DNA of 64,000 nucleotides from Gymnothorax reevesii. Lineage: Eukaryota > Chordata > Actinopteri > Anguilliformes > Muraenidae. The notes below the pieces were generated by a model, which saw nothing but the letters and a program-made list of their open reading frames with translations, was not told where the DNA came from and searched no databases. Position numbers and translations under genes: made by a program. Where the stretch lies: the NCBI GenBank assembly GCA_029721435.1, contig CM056573.1, positions 48,582,501 through 48,646,500 of the forward strand. The letters run 5' to 3'. Numbering within the stretch: the stretch's first letter is position 1; every line of letters begins with the position of its first letter. Below, in pieces: positions 45,181-57,807 of this stretch.

Positions 45181-48100
45181 ATTAAAGGAAGTATGTATTA
45201 AATGAGGAAGTATTGGTGGTTTCCTCCATAATAGTAGCAATTGCCAGTAAATGTGAGCGATATATCAAAGTGGAATGGTTCTGAGCTTGCTTAATTTCTG
45301 TGTGTGCATGTATTTTAGAGATGGTGGGAAGAGAAAGCAAGTCACTTTAGCTATATTAAACAGCCTTTTCCGGCTTTGAGTTTCACTTTAGGTTGTGGCC
45401 TGGCTAGTCACAAGTCCAAGCTGCAGGTTGTATGAATGAGACAGCAAGACACTGGAGGTGTTGAAATCACAGTTCTTTATGTGTGGGGTAGAGTTCTGTT
45501 GTTGCAGTGCACAGAGGTCAGGTCCAGCTTCTTTTCATGACTTCTATTGCTGGAGAACATTCTAGCGCTGTGACGATATTCACTGAGACTGTTGGTAATG
45601 CACTGCCCAATGCCAACAAGGGGTCAAATAGAGTGGAATCTCTGTATCCTGCCCTGGTCGAAGTATTTCTCTCCTCTATAATTTTTCTCCCATATTTGGA
45701 CGCGAAATTGCTTTTTGCCCTCTGTCTACTTTGTTTAAAAATTCTTCTTTAATTTTCGGAGACAAAGATTTGGTGGAGGCTTCCAGGGATGTGCTATTCT
45801 TGTCAATTGCCTCATTATTATTCAGTAAGTCGCTAATAAGCTTGATTGCAGCTTGCAGGAAAATAGAGATGATTAGTTAACGTTTTCATAGATAAATTGT
45901 GTCCACTTGAAAATGTAGGTGGCTATTCTGCAAAATGAAAGTCTCTTTTTGACATCTCACTGTTCACATCTTACATTGTGTCATTCAAGGTTGATTCAGT
46001 GAGTTAAAACTGCTTATATTTCTCTGAAAAAGTGAGCAAGAAGAAAATGAATGAAGTGTACAAATCATTTGAGAGATCGCTGAAGCTGCCACATTGCAGG
46101 TACCTTATTAGCTTGAGAAACTGCTGACTGCTGCTAAAAAGTATTATGGAGATTAATGCTCCCACTGAGTTGCTCCCTGGTAATGTCATGGTGGCACCTC
46201 AGCTCACTGTGGTGGGTATTGGAATGATCCTGACTTGATGTGCATGCGCCACAAAACAAACCATACAACATGTCTGTTTTGAGGGCAGTAGCTGGAGCCT
46301 CCACTTGAGTGCTTCTAATACAGATAGCTTAGTCTTAATGATTGATTGCATAACTGGTATCGCGTCCCTATCCGTAAATGCGGAAGGTGGCCAGGTCAGA
46401 CCGACGGGAAAATGTGTTTTTTCTGATTACTGTCTTGTTGAGATTGTTGTGTAACAGTTGTGTGATGAAGGTAGTCAGTAGAATGTTTCACGGAATGACA
46501 ATTTTTCATTCTCATCAAGTAGCGAGGGCTGGGACAGCGAGCTGGCTCGCGGTTGAGCAGGTGACAGGTGATATGTGTTTTATCGGCGAGAGGAAATGAA
46601 TGGCAGTCATAGTAGGATGAAGTGGGATTAAGTACAAGTGTATTGAACCAACCTTCCATCAACTGTGCCCTCAATCTCATAAAGGATTGCCCTTCTCGTG
46701 AACAGATATCGATGAATGATCTGCACCTAGGAAAAAAATGACAGAGGCGAGCGTAGCATTTACATCGATAATGAATGTTATTGTCAGAGAGGTGACAGAT
46801 TCACTGTTTCACTATGCATTGAAGACAAAGAAGAGTGATTGCTTTCCTAATGGCCCTATTCTCCTTCTGCTTTCTCATCCGGAAAGCTCTGCCAGTTTGG
46901 CGTAATGCAGGACTGCAAGGCCGCAGCATCAAAATGTGTTCTGTCATCATTAAAGAAATTAGATTTTTGCCGAACACCTCTGAGGAACGAAACGGCAGGA
47001 ATATCATACTTCTTGGAAAAAGATGAACCAGGGAATAACGCTTTTATGAAGTGAACTGACAAGCGCTGAATTCTCATTACTCACTATGATTTCCCTCAGT
47101 CTGACACACAGATTTTGAGTTCATCAAGGAGCAGGTTTTGGTCCACTTCACATTTTAAGGACAGTATGGACATGTTAATTTTGGCAGCGGTGCCTTTCAG
47201 GGGCACGGTAAATGAAATGTCTTGGCCTTTGCACAAATTCCTGTGTGACCCCTCGACTGTTGGACTAGACGGTTTCCTACCACATGGGTTCTAAAAAAAT
47301 TGATGCATCAGCAAAGAATTAAAATGAAAAGACCGAAAAAGAGAAGATGAGAGCCCAACCTTTCCAAAGGTGTCTGTCCGTGTTGTCTGACTGATCTCCC
47401 TGCTTAATACCACTTTCGTTGTCAGGCTTACTTGTCATTATTCCCCATGAGTTAACAGCTATGCCATTATTTAATGCTAATAAATTATACAGGGTATATT
47501 TCAGATTAATTTTACCCAATGAAGACATGAATAGAGTAAACTGGACATGTACGGTGATGAGTGACATTCATAAATAGGAGATTTGGCGGTTGTGATCTTC
47601 TTCCTACTGGAAAGCTCATCTTCACCTTGCAGCCAGCACTGGGGACTGTAAGGTTCTGCGTTGTTTGACAAAAAATACTACTGAATCTGGCGTGTCTTTT
47701 ACAGTGGTGCCTGATGATGTTTCTAATTGATGCATACCAGGTGTGATTCGGGTTGCATGTGGCTCTAGAAATGTGTACATTGGTTGAATATAGAGAATTA
47801 TTATTGAGAGCCTGATCATCATAAATGAAATAAGCATGGCTGAAGTCAAGGGCGTAGGTTAAAGGGACATTTTAGTCCTGTGGTCGTCTGCAGTGGAATG
47901 AACTTATTTCCGAAGGTATTGTGGTAATATTTGAATAAGTGTGATGGACAGGAGTGGGGCGAGTTTGTGTCCCTCTCATCCTGTTACACACCTGGTAACT
48001 CCCTCCCCCATCATCCCTTGTGTTTTGCTCTGGCTATTACTTTTCCAAAAAAAAAAAAAAAATCAGCCAGGGTTGCCGTTGACTCTGCCTGAAACCCCTT

Positions 48101-49587
48101 TACCTGCCATCATCTGAGCACCATATTTTTTCTGAATGATAGCCGAGAGATTTATCTGAAAGACCTTATTGTTCATTTAAGCCACATCCTTTGAAAATAC
48201 CTTTATGTTTGAGGAAAATCATACTCCGTTTCCATAGTTTACGCAACAAGCATAAAAATCTGACACATGAAATCAGCAGAGCTTTAAATATACTCATCAA
48301 CGGGATTAATTCATCTTTCAACTGATTACATCTGTGAGGTGTCCAGGCATGTAAACAGTATGTTTTGTTTTGTGCTGATTGGTTGTTGGGATGAAAACAT
48401 ACTATAGCAGGGGTTATTATGGGATATTGTTCCCTTAGTGCCACATTTGTCTTCTTTCCCTTGAGGTAATAGAAATAATTTCAGAACCTTCTATATAGCG
48501 CTTTTCCAAACAGAAGATATTAAGTGCATCACAGAGGAAAGCATATAATCAACATAATGTTGCTTTTCAGAGATACTCAGAGCTTCCCCTCTCAGTAATT
48601 CTGACTGCGATACTGGATCTGTCCCTCTGCCTGTTTCCTGGAAAAGACATATGTGATAATTGGTCGGGAATTGTCTTGCATTAGCTCTAGTTCTACCCAT
48701 GTTCCACTACTTACTTATTTGATTTTTGCTGCAAATTGTCAGGCCGGACAGACTTGCTGGGAGGTGCAACACTGAGCCAAGCACTTGGACTCTACCAGTG
48801 AATTGCTGTTGAGAGGGGTGTGAAGTGTAACATATGAGCCAGCAATCTTAACCGGCTCCTCCCACAGTATTCAAATGGCTTGAATCTTGCCTGGGTGCTT
48901 CATGTGACTTAGATTGCAATCAGTGGCACCTTTTTGGCCTCTCTATAATTTCTCGTGATGTGACCAGAAGATGTTTGCATATCTCTGTGGTTGGTGTATG
49001 ACTGCAGAAGCTGGCAATTCCGCTGGGCCCCAGTTCTGTGAAGTAGCTGACTTTTAACCTTTTAATTTCTTGAAGGTTATAGGCCTGCTTTGAGTGTGCC
49101 TTTTTTACAACCTTTATTTTGGACCAAATAAAGGAGCACTCTGTGTATGCAGTATGCTTTGGCCAGTCAGACTACTGGAAGCAGGGAAGCTGTCAGCTAA
49201 GTTGACAGAAGCGCCGAGCCCTGGAGAAAAATCAGAGGACAGAACGATCTCCTTACTTCACCTTTTTTATTTTATTTTATTTTTTTAAAGATGGATCATC
49301 TGGGCTAGATGTGGCCTACTTTTCTGTATTCTCATCTTGTTCTCATTCTTTCATTTCAAATGAGACCTCTTATACTGGCCAGAGGCACTTTTTTTCTGTT
49401 AAGGTACTATGAATTTGGCCATTTTGTCAGCAGTTTTTACAGTTGAATAAGGTGTGAAGTTTCAGTTTTGAGAACTTCATTGGTTCCTCAGCACAGTTCT
49501 CTAGGTCATCACTCCTAAAGCTTGATAGTATAGAGAAGTGCTCAGTATATTTTGTGCATCCCCTCACCTATTCATCTGTTTTCCTAG
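45181..49587 (+). other. skap2: Repeat-poor end of skap2 intron 4
   Basis: About 4.4 kb without recognisable transposons, apart from an A-run at 48047-48062. Frames of 60-94 codons occur on both strands without domains or splice pairs. It is the cleanest long stretch in the window and ends at the acceptor of exon 5. Confidence 0.5.
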
Positions 49588-49668
49588 GTGTTCAACAGTC
49601 TCCACCCATACCTGCCCAGGATCTTGTATCCATCTTCAAGGCAGGGTACTTGGAGAAGCGTAGGAAAG
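49588..49668 (+). CDS. skap2: skap2 exon 5, start of PH domain (residues 93-119)
   Basis: The acceptor is TTTTCCTAG (49579-49587) and the donor GTAGGT. It encodes GVQQSPPIPAQDLVSIFK, then AGYLEKRRK. The human counterpart is 'GAQFPPIAAQDLPFVLKAGYLEKRRKD', so the match is nearly residue for residue. The first PH beta-strand (KAGYLEKRRK) carries the basic residues that contact phosphoinositide headgroups. It ends one base into codon 120. It is joined to exon 4 across 22.4 kb, the largest intron in the window. Confidence 0.96.
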
Positions 49669-49989
49669 GTAGGTCTGAGACATTTACAGTGTACATTTTG
49701 CTAGTAACTAAAATGATCAGAATGAAGCAAGTAGTATTCCTCCTTTAGCCCATGACAGAAAAGGCAAAACATGTAAAGTTTTCAAATTAATATAGACGAA
49801 TCGTTATAATTTCAATCTTTTTATTTTGTCATTTATAGATACCATTTTGGCATTACTGGTTAAATAGCAGGTTTCTTGTCCTCTATGCAGTGCATCTGTG
49901 TTTGATGTGATTTTGCCTTGGCTGCACACTCATCATACCAGTTAATGGAGACCAGTAGAATTGAGCTTTATTCATATTTTTTTCTAGAA
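49669..49989 (+). other. skap2: skap2 intron 5, first 320 bases, nothing recognised
   Basis: A/T-rich intron up to the next Tc1 relic. Confidence 0.5.
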
Positions 49990-51650
49990 TATACACAACT
50001 GAGTCTAAATGTTGAAACCACTCACAGATGAAGTAAATAATGTGGATTGTCTTGTAACAAGGGCACATGCCAAGGTCTGCACACAGACCTTAGAGGGTAA
50101 GCCTACAGTTGGTTCAAACAGCTGACGTGCTGGATGGGAGAGATGGGACCTGAATGACTTTGACAATGTCCATATTGTTACGGCCAGACCAGGGAGTCTG
50201 AGCATCTCCAAAGTGACCAGGCTCTTGAGCTGCATCCAGTCAGCAGTGGTCAGTACTCACCGACAGTGGTCCAAAGAGGCAAAACCACAAACTGGCGACA
50301 GGGTGTTGGGCGCCCAAGGCTGATTGATTCATACGCGACTAAGTCTATCACACTGGTCCAAGCTAACAGAAGAGCTACTGTGGTGAATATCACTGAAAAT
50401 TGTAATGATACTCGCGTACGCAATGTGTCCCAACACATGATGCTTTGCACCCTACTGTGTATAGTGCTCTGTAGCTACAGACCAGTCAGAGTGCCCATTC
50501 TACCCTGGTCCACCCCCGAAAGCACCTACAATGGGGATGTGAGGGTCCAAACTTGACCTTGGAGCAATCATCAATACAAAAAAACGCCCTGACGTTGCAG
50601 TTCTGCCCCATTTCCGATGCTTTGTGGGATAGTTCGTGGCCCAGTCGATTCCAGTCTCACGGAGCGGCAGAAGGTCACTTGGTATGGTACGGATACTTGG
50701 CTGTAAGATACCGAGATTAGAAGCCTTATTGAGAAGCTTTCAGCTGGGGAACAGTAATTTTCTCGAAGTTTCGAGAAGGGCCCTCCATGGCGATATTCAG
50801 ATGATTGATATAATTTGTAGTATAATTTTTTTGCCGTCAGCAATCACAGATGATCAATCAGTGCTTCTCAAACCTCTCCTGGAGAACCACCTCTCCCGCA
50901 TGTTTTAGATCTCTCCCCGCCGGTACGGATGATTCTAATGATTCGCTCATTATCAAGCATCTTCACGGGTAACGAGCTGATCATTTGACTCACCTGTGCT
51001 GGAGCAGGCAGAGATCTAAAACATGCACGATGAGTGGCACTCCAGGAGAGGTTTCAAAAATGCTGATGTAGATGATTGCCATCGTTCAATCCATCTATTT
51101 TTTACCGCTCAGCCCGACAAGGGTACGAGGGGTATTGTCATCCCTTCAGTGGGTGGGCGTCCGGGTGGGCGGGTGGATGCAAATTTTGTCCAGGCTATTT
51201 CTCTGTAACCACTTGGGTTAGGAAGTTCATATTGCATATGTGGACTCCCCATGGGGGGTAGGTGTGCCTTTTCGAGGTTTCGGTCCTAGTTTGACGTTTG
51301 ACCTTGCAGCAGTGACCTTCGGGGCTGAGGGGTATTGCCCGCTTCAGCGAGGCCCATTTTTTGAATATTGACGATTGCTCAAATTGAAGGAGGTCACCTG
51401 GTTCAGTATGTCCCATTTTCTTTTACATCATGCGCATCAGCCGAGTAAGTATACACCATTCACCGGGGAATGACACCGCACAAGGATACACCATGGAAAG
51501 AAAACAAGCCGGTGGGGTGAATGTAATGCACTGGGAAATGGTCTGCAAGGATACCCTGTGTCTGGAAATTTAAGTGGATATTAGTTTGATGGAGCTTTTG
51601 TGGCTCTGGGGGAACCTACTCCGTATTAGGCAGATGGTTTTAATATGGTG
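49990..51650 (+). pseudogene. Tc1-like transposon in intron 5, split by a repeat
   Basis: The leader (AAATGTTGAAACCACTCACA at about 50007) and a transposase start (WSKEAKPQTGDRVLG-like, then GRPRLIDS, RRATVVNI and RPVRVPILPW, 50265-50510) match the family of the minus-strand copy at 15.4-16.5 kb. The element breaks off near 50577 and resumes at about 51411 (TTTTCTTTTACATCATG), the codons just after the first catalytic Asp. It ends near 51650 with GGCAGATGGTTTTAAT and TGGCTGAACAG, typical of the 3' terminus. The insert is copy 2 of the about 490 bp repeat plus about 330 bp more. It is frameshifted and truncated, hence dead. Confidence 0.78.
50583..51081 (+). repeat. About 490 bp dispersed repeat, copy 2, inside the Tc1
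   Basis: Begins CCTGACGTTGCAGTTCTGCC and ends ATGCTGATGTAGATGATTGCC, matching 43797-44288. Its MITE-like part (from CAGTGCTTCTCAAACC at about 50861 to CTCCAGGAGAGGTTTC at about 51055) shows the inverted ends more clearly than copy 1. Confidence 0.8.
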
Positions 51651-52342
51651 GCTGAACAGCGCTGTACGAAAACATAAACTCTATCTTTCATAAACTCACC
51701 CTGCAGTCCATAGTACTATATGGACATTCCTCAGTGTAGAACTGTGTTTTATTGCCCAGGCTTGGCCTCTTGGCCCGACTGAGGGACATTTTTTTTCCTT
51801 GCATTACTTCAGGAATTTACTACCTTTCTTGACATCAAAGCTTTGGTGAGGTTGGACTGTGTTGCTGGTTAGATTAAACGCACCTTATGAATGTACCCAA
51901 CATAAATTTCCATTATGTCTTCAAAGAGGATTTGAGCCATGCGAAGATGGAAACATGGGGTATCATTTAAGATTAAAATGAAATTAATGTTCGATTTTAT
52001 ACCATTGGACAAAAAAACAAAAAACAGATGGGCGTGTTGATGTGATTGGTCATGGAAATGTTTGCATTTGAAACTGGCAGAACATGCTGTAAATTTTATT
52101 CTGTAAATACAAAAATACAACACAAGCAATTTATTGGCAAAACTACATCCACCGGTATTATCTGCTACTCACCTTGGATACATCGCTGTCAAGTTCAGCG
52201 TCAAATTCCAAATGGTACTTTTAAAGGATTTAAGCCATTAGTATGAAATTTTTGGGAAAAAAAAATGTCCTGGAAGCCATTGTATGGTTAATGTATTTTG
52301 CAGTAGATTTATTTTTGTGGTAATGCTATGTTTCTCCTGCAG
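51651..52342 (+). other. skap2: skap2 intron 5, rest, nothing recognised
   Basis: Unassigned intron sequence up to the acceptor TTTCTCCTGCAG of exon 6. Confidence 0.5.
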
Positions 52343-52426
52343 ATCCCAGCTTCTTTGGAACAGAATGGCAGAGGAGATGGTGTGCCCTAAGCAACAGGAC
52401 ATTCTATTACTATGGAAGTGAGAAAG
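52343..52426 (+). CDS. skap2: skap2 exon 6, PH domain (residues 120-147)
   Basis: Acceptor CTCCTGCAG, donor GTAGAG. It encodes DPSFFGTEWQRRWCALS, then NRTFYYYGSEK, matching human '[28 protein letters not shown]'. The WQ-R/K-RW core and the FYYYGS strand are kept; the human FE before WQ is TE. It ends one base into codon 148. The intron to exon 7 (506 bp) contains a run of 20 G preceded by 10 T. Confidence 0.97.
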
Positions 52427-52576
52427 GTAGAGTGCATACACCTTTGCTTGTAGTGGGCTGCTAACCTGCTGTGCCTTCTTCTTAGAATCAAGTGGTGAAA
52501 AACAAAGTCTGTAATATCATTCCTCCAGTAATTACTTATCCATATTTTTTAAACATTTTTGTTGCCAACATTTTCT

Positions 52577-52577
<1 letters not shown>

Positions 52578-52607
<30 letters not shown>
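52578..52607. repeat. T10-G20 homopolymer junction
   Basis: Ten T followed by twenty G in skap2 intron 6. It could form a G-quadruplex or slip during replication and sequencing. Smaller G runs occur at 52828-52838 and 15019-15041. Confidence 0.9.
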
Positions 52608-52609
<2 letters not shown>

Positions 52610-52932
52610 CTGGTTGGAATTGCCCATTGTATTTCTCAAGTTACCAATCCTTCCCTCTAGCCAGGAAAAGATTGTCATCAATTCGAGCTGTGTAGGACTA
52701 AATGCCCCCAGCCCTACACCTGCAAGTGTAAGCCCAGCTTGTCAACTTAAAAAATTTCAAAACACGATAGCTCACTGTAACTGAGCCAATGGAAAATGGG
52801 CTAAAACTGAAATAATCGCAAATAAAGGGGGGGGGGGAAACTAATCAAAAAGTCAACTATCCATTTCATCACCTCTACAGATAAATATAAGATCCCACTT
52901 GTAAGCTGTTTAGTTTCTCTCTCACATTTCAG

Positions 52933-53057
52933 ATAAACAACAGAAGGGTGAGTTCAGCATTGATGGTTACGGTGTCAAAATGAATACTACGCTGCGGAAA
53001 GATTCTAAGAAGGATTGCTGCTTTGAGATCTCCGCTCCAGACAAGCGGGTGTATCAG
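52933..53057 (+). CDS. skap2: skap2 exon 7, PH domain (residues 148-189)
   Basis: Acceptor CACATTTCAG, donor GTCAGT. It encodes DKQQKGEFSIDGYGVKMN, then TTLRKDSKKDCCFEIS, then APDKRVYQ. The human protein has DKQQKGEFAIDGYSVRMNN, TLRKDGKKDCCFEIS and APDKRIYQ, so this is the most conserved exon seen. It supplies strands 4-6 of the PH domain and ends in phase 0. Confidence 0.97.
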
Positions 53058-53739
53058 GTCAGTTCTGACACACACTATTACCCTTAGAAGAGGCTAGTTG
53101 GTGTGTGTTAAGATATATTTTGGTTTCATTAATAAATGTAGTTGCTTATGCACATTTTAAACTGAAGAAACACATTTTTTATTAAAAAATGCAAAGAGAA
53201 ATGTATGTATTTTTTTCCTTTCTGAGGATTTTTGTGAAATGCATAGTCTTGCTGCATTTTGTATATTTTTCTTGAGTATTATTTCCCTGCTGTGGCTAGA
53301 AAATGTAAGTGATTGTTTGTGTACACTTCTGTGCATGTGTTCATTGGTCAGTCTGCAGTATTTATTCAAATTGGCCGACATTTACTGGGCTCAGTGGTTA
53401 GAGAGTCTGTGTTATTCGGTGGTTCTCGTTTTGTGTCTATGTAACTTGATGGTTTGAAGTATGACGGCAAAATATGGCTGCAATCTTTCTCCCACGCTTG
53501 ATTTGTCACTCTACATTTATTTTTTCATACCATTGAGTAATTAGTTTTGAAGTGATGAACAGCGTTGGAATTGCAGCAGTTTTTATAAATGGTCCTCTCC
53601 CATTTAAGACACCAAAAGCAATTAGACAATTGATTTCTCAGTTGCTTCATGGCCAAGTGTGTACTTATGTCACACCATTTAATTTACGAGTAAACAGATG
53701 GAAGTTATAGAGTAGATTTAAAGTTTAACACTTGTATTT
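53058..53739 (+). other. skap2: skap2 intron 7, first part, nothing recognised
   Basis: A/T-rich, no repeat recognised. Confidence 0.5.
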
Positions 53740-54780
53740 AGAATCTGTAGCTGTTAACCCTCAGCAGGAAGTTGAAAGAGCTTTCACTGTCAATGAAGCA
53801 GGCCAACCTTAGGCTGAAAAATCTAGATGAACGTCTCAGAGAAATGGCAAATACATTAGGTGTGGCCAGATGAACTATTTGAATCATTCTTCATGATGAA
53901 GATGGCTGCGGTAAGCTCAGGAACACCAAAAGCTCCTGAAGACCTCCTATGACAACTCTGCTGGATGACAGGAGATTTTTTTCCCTGGTGGAGGAGAACC
54001 CTTTCACTGCAGTTGGCTGGATCAAGACCACTCTCCAGCAGATTGGTGTATCTGTGTCAATGTAGGCAATTAAGAGAAGGTTTCACCGGAGTAAACTGAT
54101 GGTTTAACACAAGATGTATTCTATTACTAAGCTTAAAAAACAGCAGGCTCATTAAAAAAAACATCTAAAAAAGCCTGCAGAGTTCAGGAACAAGATTAAA
54201 ACAAAGACTAGAATGATGGGAAGAGAAGGCTGTGGAGAAGGGTAGGAACTGCTGATGATTTGAAACATACTTGTGAAGCCTAGTCATGTTTGGGAATGTA
54301 TGGCTGCCAATTAAACTTGTTCTCCCGAGTTTACTAACGATATTACTGCAGTTAGAAGCAGCAGGATGAGTTATGAATTGTATGGGACTACATTATCTAC
54401 TCATAACCAGCCAAGTGCTTCCAAACTCGTTATACGGCATTTCACCATGCAGATGTAAGGTGACTCCGCATACAAAGATAAAAACCTGAGACCTCAAGAA
54501 AAAGAGGTGGAATGTTCCTCAGTGGCCTCGTCAGTCACCTGCCCTAAATCCAATTGAGCCTTTCACTTGCTGAAGGCAAAACTGAAAACAAATCCCCGAA
54601 AAACTACCAAGAATTGGAGACCGCTGCAGTGAAGGCCTGGCAAAAGTAATTAGGGAAGAAAACCGCTATCTGTAGATTTTGAAATTCAGGCGGTGAAATA
54701 TTTGCAAGAAAATATTTTATTAATGATTATATTGCTTTGTCAAAATACCTTTGGTGAATACGGTGTTTGTTGCAAAGCCC
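53740..54780 (+). pseudogene. Degenerate Tc1-like transposon in intron 7
   Basis: Short pieces in shifting frames include ANLRLKNLDERLREMANT, LGVAR, and ENPFTAVGWIKTTLQQIG (DNA-binding region, about 53795-54050). A WPRQSPALNPIE-like catalytic Glu region follows near 54520-54560, then FHLLKAKLKT. The second Asp region and many codons are lost. Same family as the 3' fragment at 44415-44740. Confidence 0.7.
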
Positions 54781-54784
54781 TTAA

Positions 54785-56481
54785 GGGGTCTGCAGGGTAA
54801 AGTGTAGAAATAACCATAATAATGTAAAAACTAAGAAATAAACATACTCAACATGATTTTAACCTCATAAAATGTAGTATTTTGATAAAAATGTACATGT
54901 TTGCCTGGGAAATGGCACTCTAATGACAAAATATGAAAATATTATATGGCACTGAAATTTCAATAACCCACGGTCAGATTTTACTGAAATTAGTAGGATC
55001 TTTTTGCTTGGAACTTTTATGAATATTTAATGAGCTCTGTTATGTTACCATAACAAAAATCGCTATCATCAACTTGCTTCATTTTCAGAATTAAGCCCCT
55101 GGGGATGCACCTATCTAGAAAATCCTATTTCATAGATCTCCAACAGATACAACTTCAGTCCAAATTTCAAGCCAATCAGATGAATATTAAAGGAGGAGAC
55201 AGCACCTCGGCAAAGTATATTTCAGCCGAAAGTAGAATACTTGAAGTGTCTAAAACGCATAGTTTTATAAAGTTTAATTTGGTAATGATCCTGTGCGACG
55301 CATCTTTAAACCAGCGAGTCTTCAAATTGGCTTCGGTACCCGGAGGTAGACATTTTTACTTGGGGAATCTTCTGATTTTGAATTTGATCTTTGGAAACCT
55401 CACCTTTAAAAATGCTTAATAACCTTAACCTTTTGCAGTTTTCATCTCCCGTTTAGCCACAGTTGCTCAGACTAATTGGTAAAAACCGATGACAGTCTAA
55501 TTTTTTACTTTTGATAGCATTGTTATGCATTACACCACAAAATTATGAGGCGTCTTCTGCGCAGAAATGACAACATAAAATATAAAAATATGCCTTCATA
55601 ATTTCAGCGCTCGTTAAGTGGCACAGATATCCGGAAATTAGTTTGCGTGGCTGCGGGAATCTGTTCTTTATTTTGAATGTTGTCATGGCTAAAGGGCGCT
55701 GTAAGGTTACAAAGCTGTGTGACAATCCCAAGGACGGCGAAAATGAATGCTGCAAAGTCAGCGAAAGTTTTGGATTTACAATGCCATATTAATTATATAA
55801 ATGTAGGCAATGGGAATTCACAATTCATTACCATTTCTAATTATAGGTCATGTATTGGTCTTGGTCGCTCTGTCGATAAATTTTTTTTTTATTGTTAATC
55901 AGGCCAGCTTAATTAAAAACAGCTTGCCGGCAGCCAAGCCGTAAAGGGAGAGCTTACTGAAGGCCCTTTGAACTACTACACTGGCGTTTGATTGGATAAT
56001 GCAATCAAAATGCACACTCACCCGCTATATAGGGCACTGTGTAGTGAATGTTCTACATTGAAAACAAGATAGAGAGTGAGTGAGCGAGTGGACAAGTGTG
56101 CAATCCGAACGCAGCCTTAGGTTCCCCAAGTAAAAATGTCTGCCCCCTGGTATTGACGCAGATTTAAAGACTTTCCAGTTCAAAAATGCATCGCACTGGA
56201 TCATTAGCAAATTAAAATCTATAAAACTAAGCATTTTAGACACATTAGAATTCTACTTTCCGCTGAAGTATGCTTTGAAAAGTAAGTAAGTTTGAAAATC
56301 AGTCAAAATTGCGATTTTCGGTAATTTGCATTTGAAGTCACAAGTAACAATTGAGGCAGAGGAAAAACAGATTCTTGGTGTTTACTGGCAACTCACTGAA
56401 TTCCTTTATTTATTTTATGTGAAAATCAGAGATATTGAAACTTTCAACAAAAAAAAAATACATTTTTACCCTGAAGACCCC
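54785..56481. mobile_element. TTAA-flanked foldback element (piggyBac/Kolobok-type)
   Basis: TTAA precedes (54781-54784) and follows (56482-56485) the element. The ends GGGGTCTGCAGGGTAAA and TTTACCCTGAAGACCCC form an inverted pair with one mismatch. A second block of inverted homology lies inside: 55203-55380 pairs with 56108-56292 (for example GTAGACATTTTTACTTGGGG against CCCCAAGTAAAAATGTCTGC). The middle (55390-56107) looks like a further insertion, with its right rim at GCAATCCGAACGCAGCC (56100-56116). No transposase was found. Confidence 0.75.
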
Positions 56482-56485
56482 TTAA

Positions 56486-57807
56486 ATTTGAGGTGAAAGT
56501 CTACCCTTCAAAGCACATCTTGCCAGGTTCAATTCAAATCAGTTATTATGGTATATACAGCCCTAATTATGAAAATTTTTACATTGTAAGGGGCTTATAG
56601 ACTTGAATTCTTGAATGCTGTCAGATCTCTCCTCTTTCGGTCCAACAGGCTGGCCAATTAAGACCTGGAGCACTGCCACACTCAGCCATCAACGAGGATC
56701 ATCTGTGTGTGATTACCGCTGAGTGTTGGCAGCATGTATTAATACCATTGCTTTCCCATTGTTCCTTGCAACTTCTCGTAAGCCTTACGCTTGTATGGCT
56801 TAGAGCTCCGTTTCACATACTTTCAATTGCTAAACCGAACCATTGATATTAGTGCTGTGAAGTTCCAGCACTTCATATATTTACGGAACCTCGTGTCCAT
56901 TTTTCTTTTAACTATTATTGTTCTACAAGTACTGTTGTACTAGAACGTATTGTTTGTATTACTAATAGTTTGTTTTTGGAGCCACGATTCCTGTTCTGTT
57001 TGTGTATTTTGTGTATGCCTCCCGCTTGCAAAGTCTGCATGATAAAACACATGACTAAATCCATCCTTGCACTCGAGTCCAGTCCGCATTTTCCTGGCCT
57101 ACATGCGGAACGTTACAAATGCAGCTTGAGTTTTGCCGCATTTAATGTTGATGGCTGTGGACTAGTTTGAGGAAATGTTTGCTGTCAAGCCTGTGACAGC
57201 AATTTTTATTGCATTTTGATTATCAATTTCATTTTTTTTTTTTGTTAAATTTGGAATGTTCTTGTGGCTACTGTACATCTATACATTTTCCTCCTTTTTA
57301 CCAAAAATGCATTTTACTCAACTTTTTTCACAGGATCAGTCATGCAGCCCCACATCACAATACGTATGTATTGTGGTTAGGTTGACAAGTCTGAGCGTGT
57401 AACTGCCGGGGTTCAAAGGCTTCAGTTGTGGGCGGCTGATGATGATGATGATGTCGTCAGGGGCAGGATGCACATGGCTGGAGCAGATTTTGGGGAGTCT
57501 GTCAGTTGTCGAGCGGCGAAGAGGAAGCGGGAGGCCGGGCACTGTTGAAACTGGGCGAATGACAGTGATGAAGGAAAATAAGTTCCTTTTTGCGCATACG
57601 CCATCTGTCACTTCTGTCCTCAGATCCTCCGCCCCCAAATCTGTGGAAATGAGCTGAACATCATGGGAGGCAGCCATGCAGCGAAGAGCTGGAAGGCAGA
57701 TATGGGGTGTGTAGTGGGTCCTTAAGGAAGAGTGACACTGAACTCTTTCTCTCTCCTTCTCCCCCTCTCTCTCTCTCTCTCTCTGTTCATCCCTGTAATG
57801 TCTCCAG
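56486..57807 (+). other. skap2: skap2 intron 7, rest, with long pyrimidine tract
   Basis: No gene. A (CT)n-rich tract at 57739-57785 lies shortly before the exon 8 acceptor and probably serves as, or extends, the polypyrimidine tract. An antisense frame across this region (57932-57336) overlaps exon 8 and is a shadow. Confidence 0.55.

Noticed and set aside
46339..46348. TGATTGATTG, a possible Pbx-Hox site
   Set aside because: Such a short degenerate motif is expected by chance every few kilobases; another copy lies in a dead Tc1.
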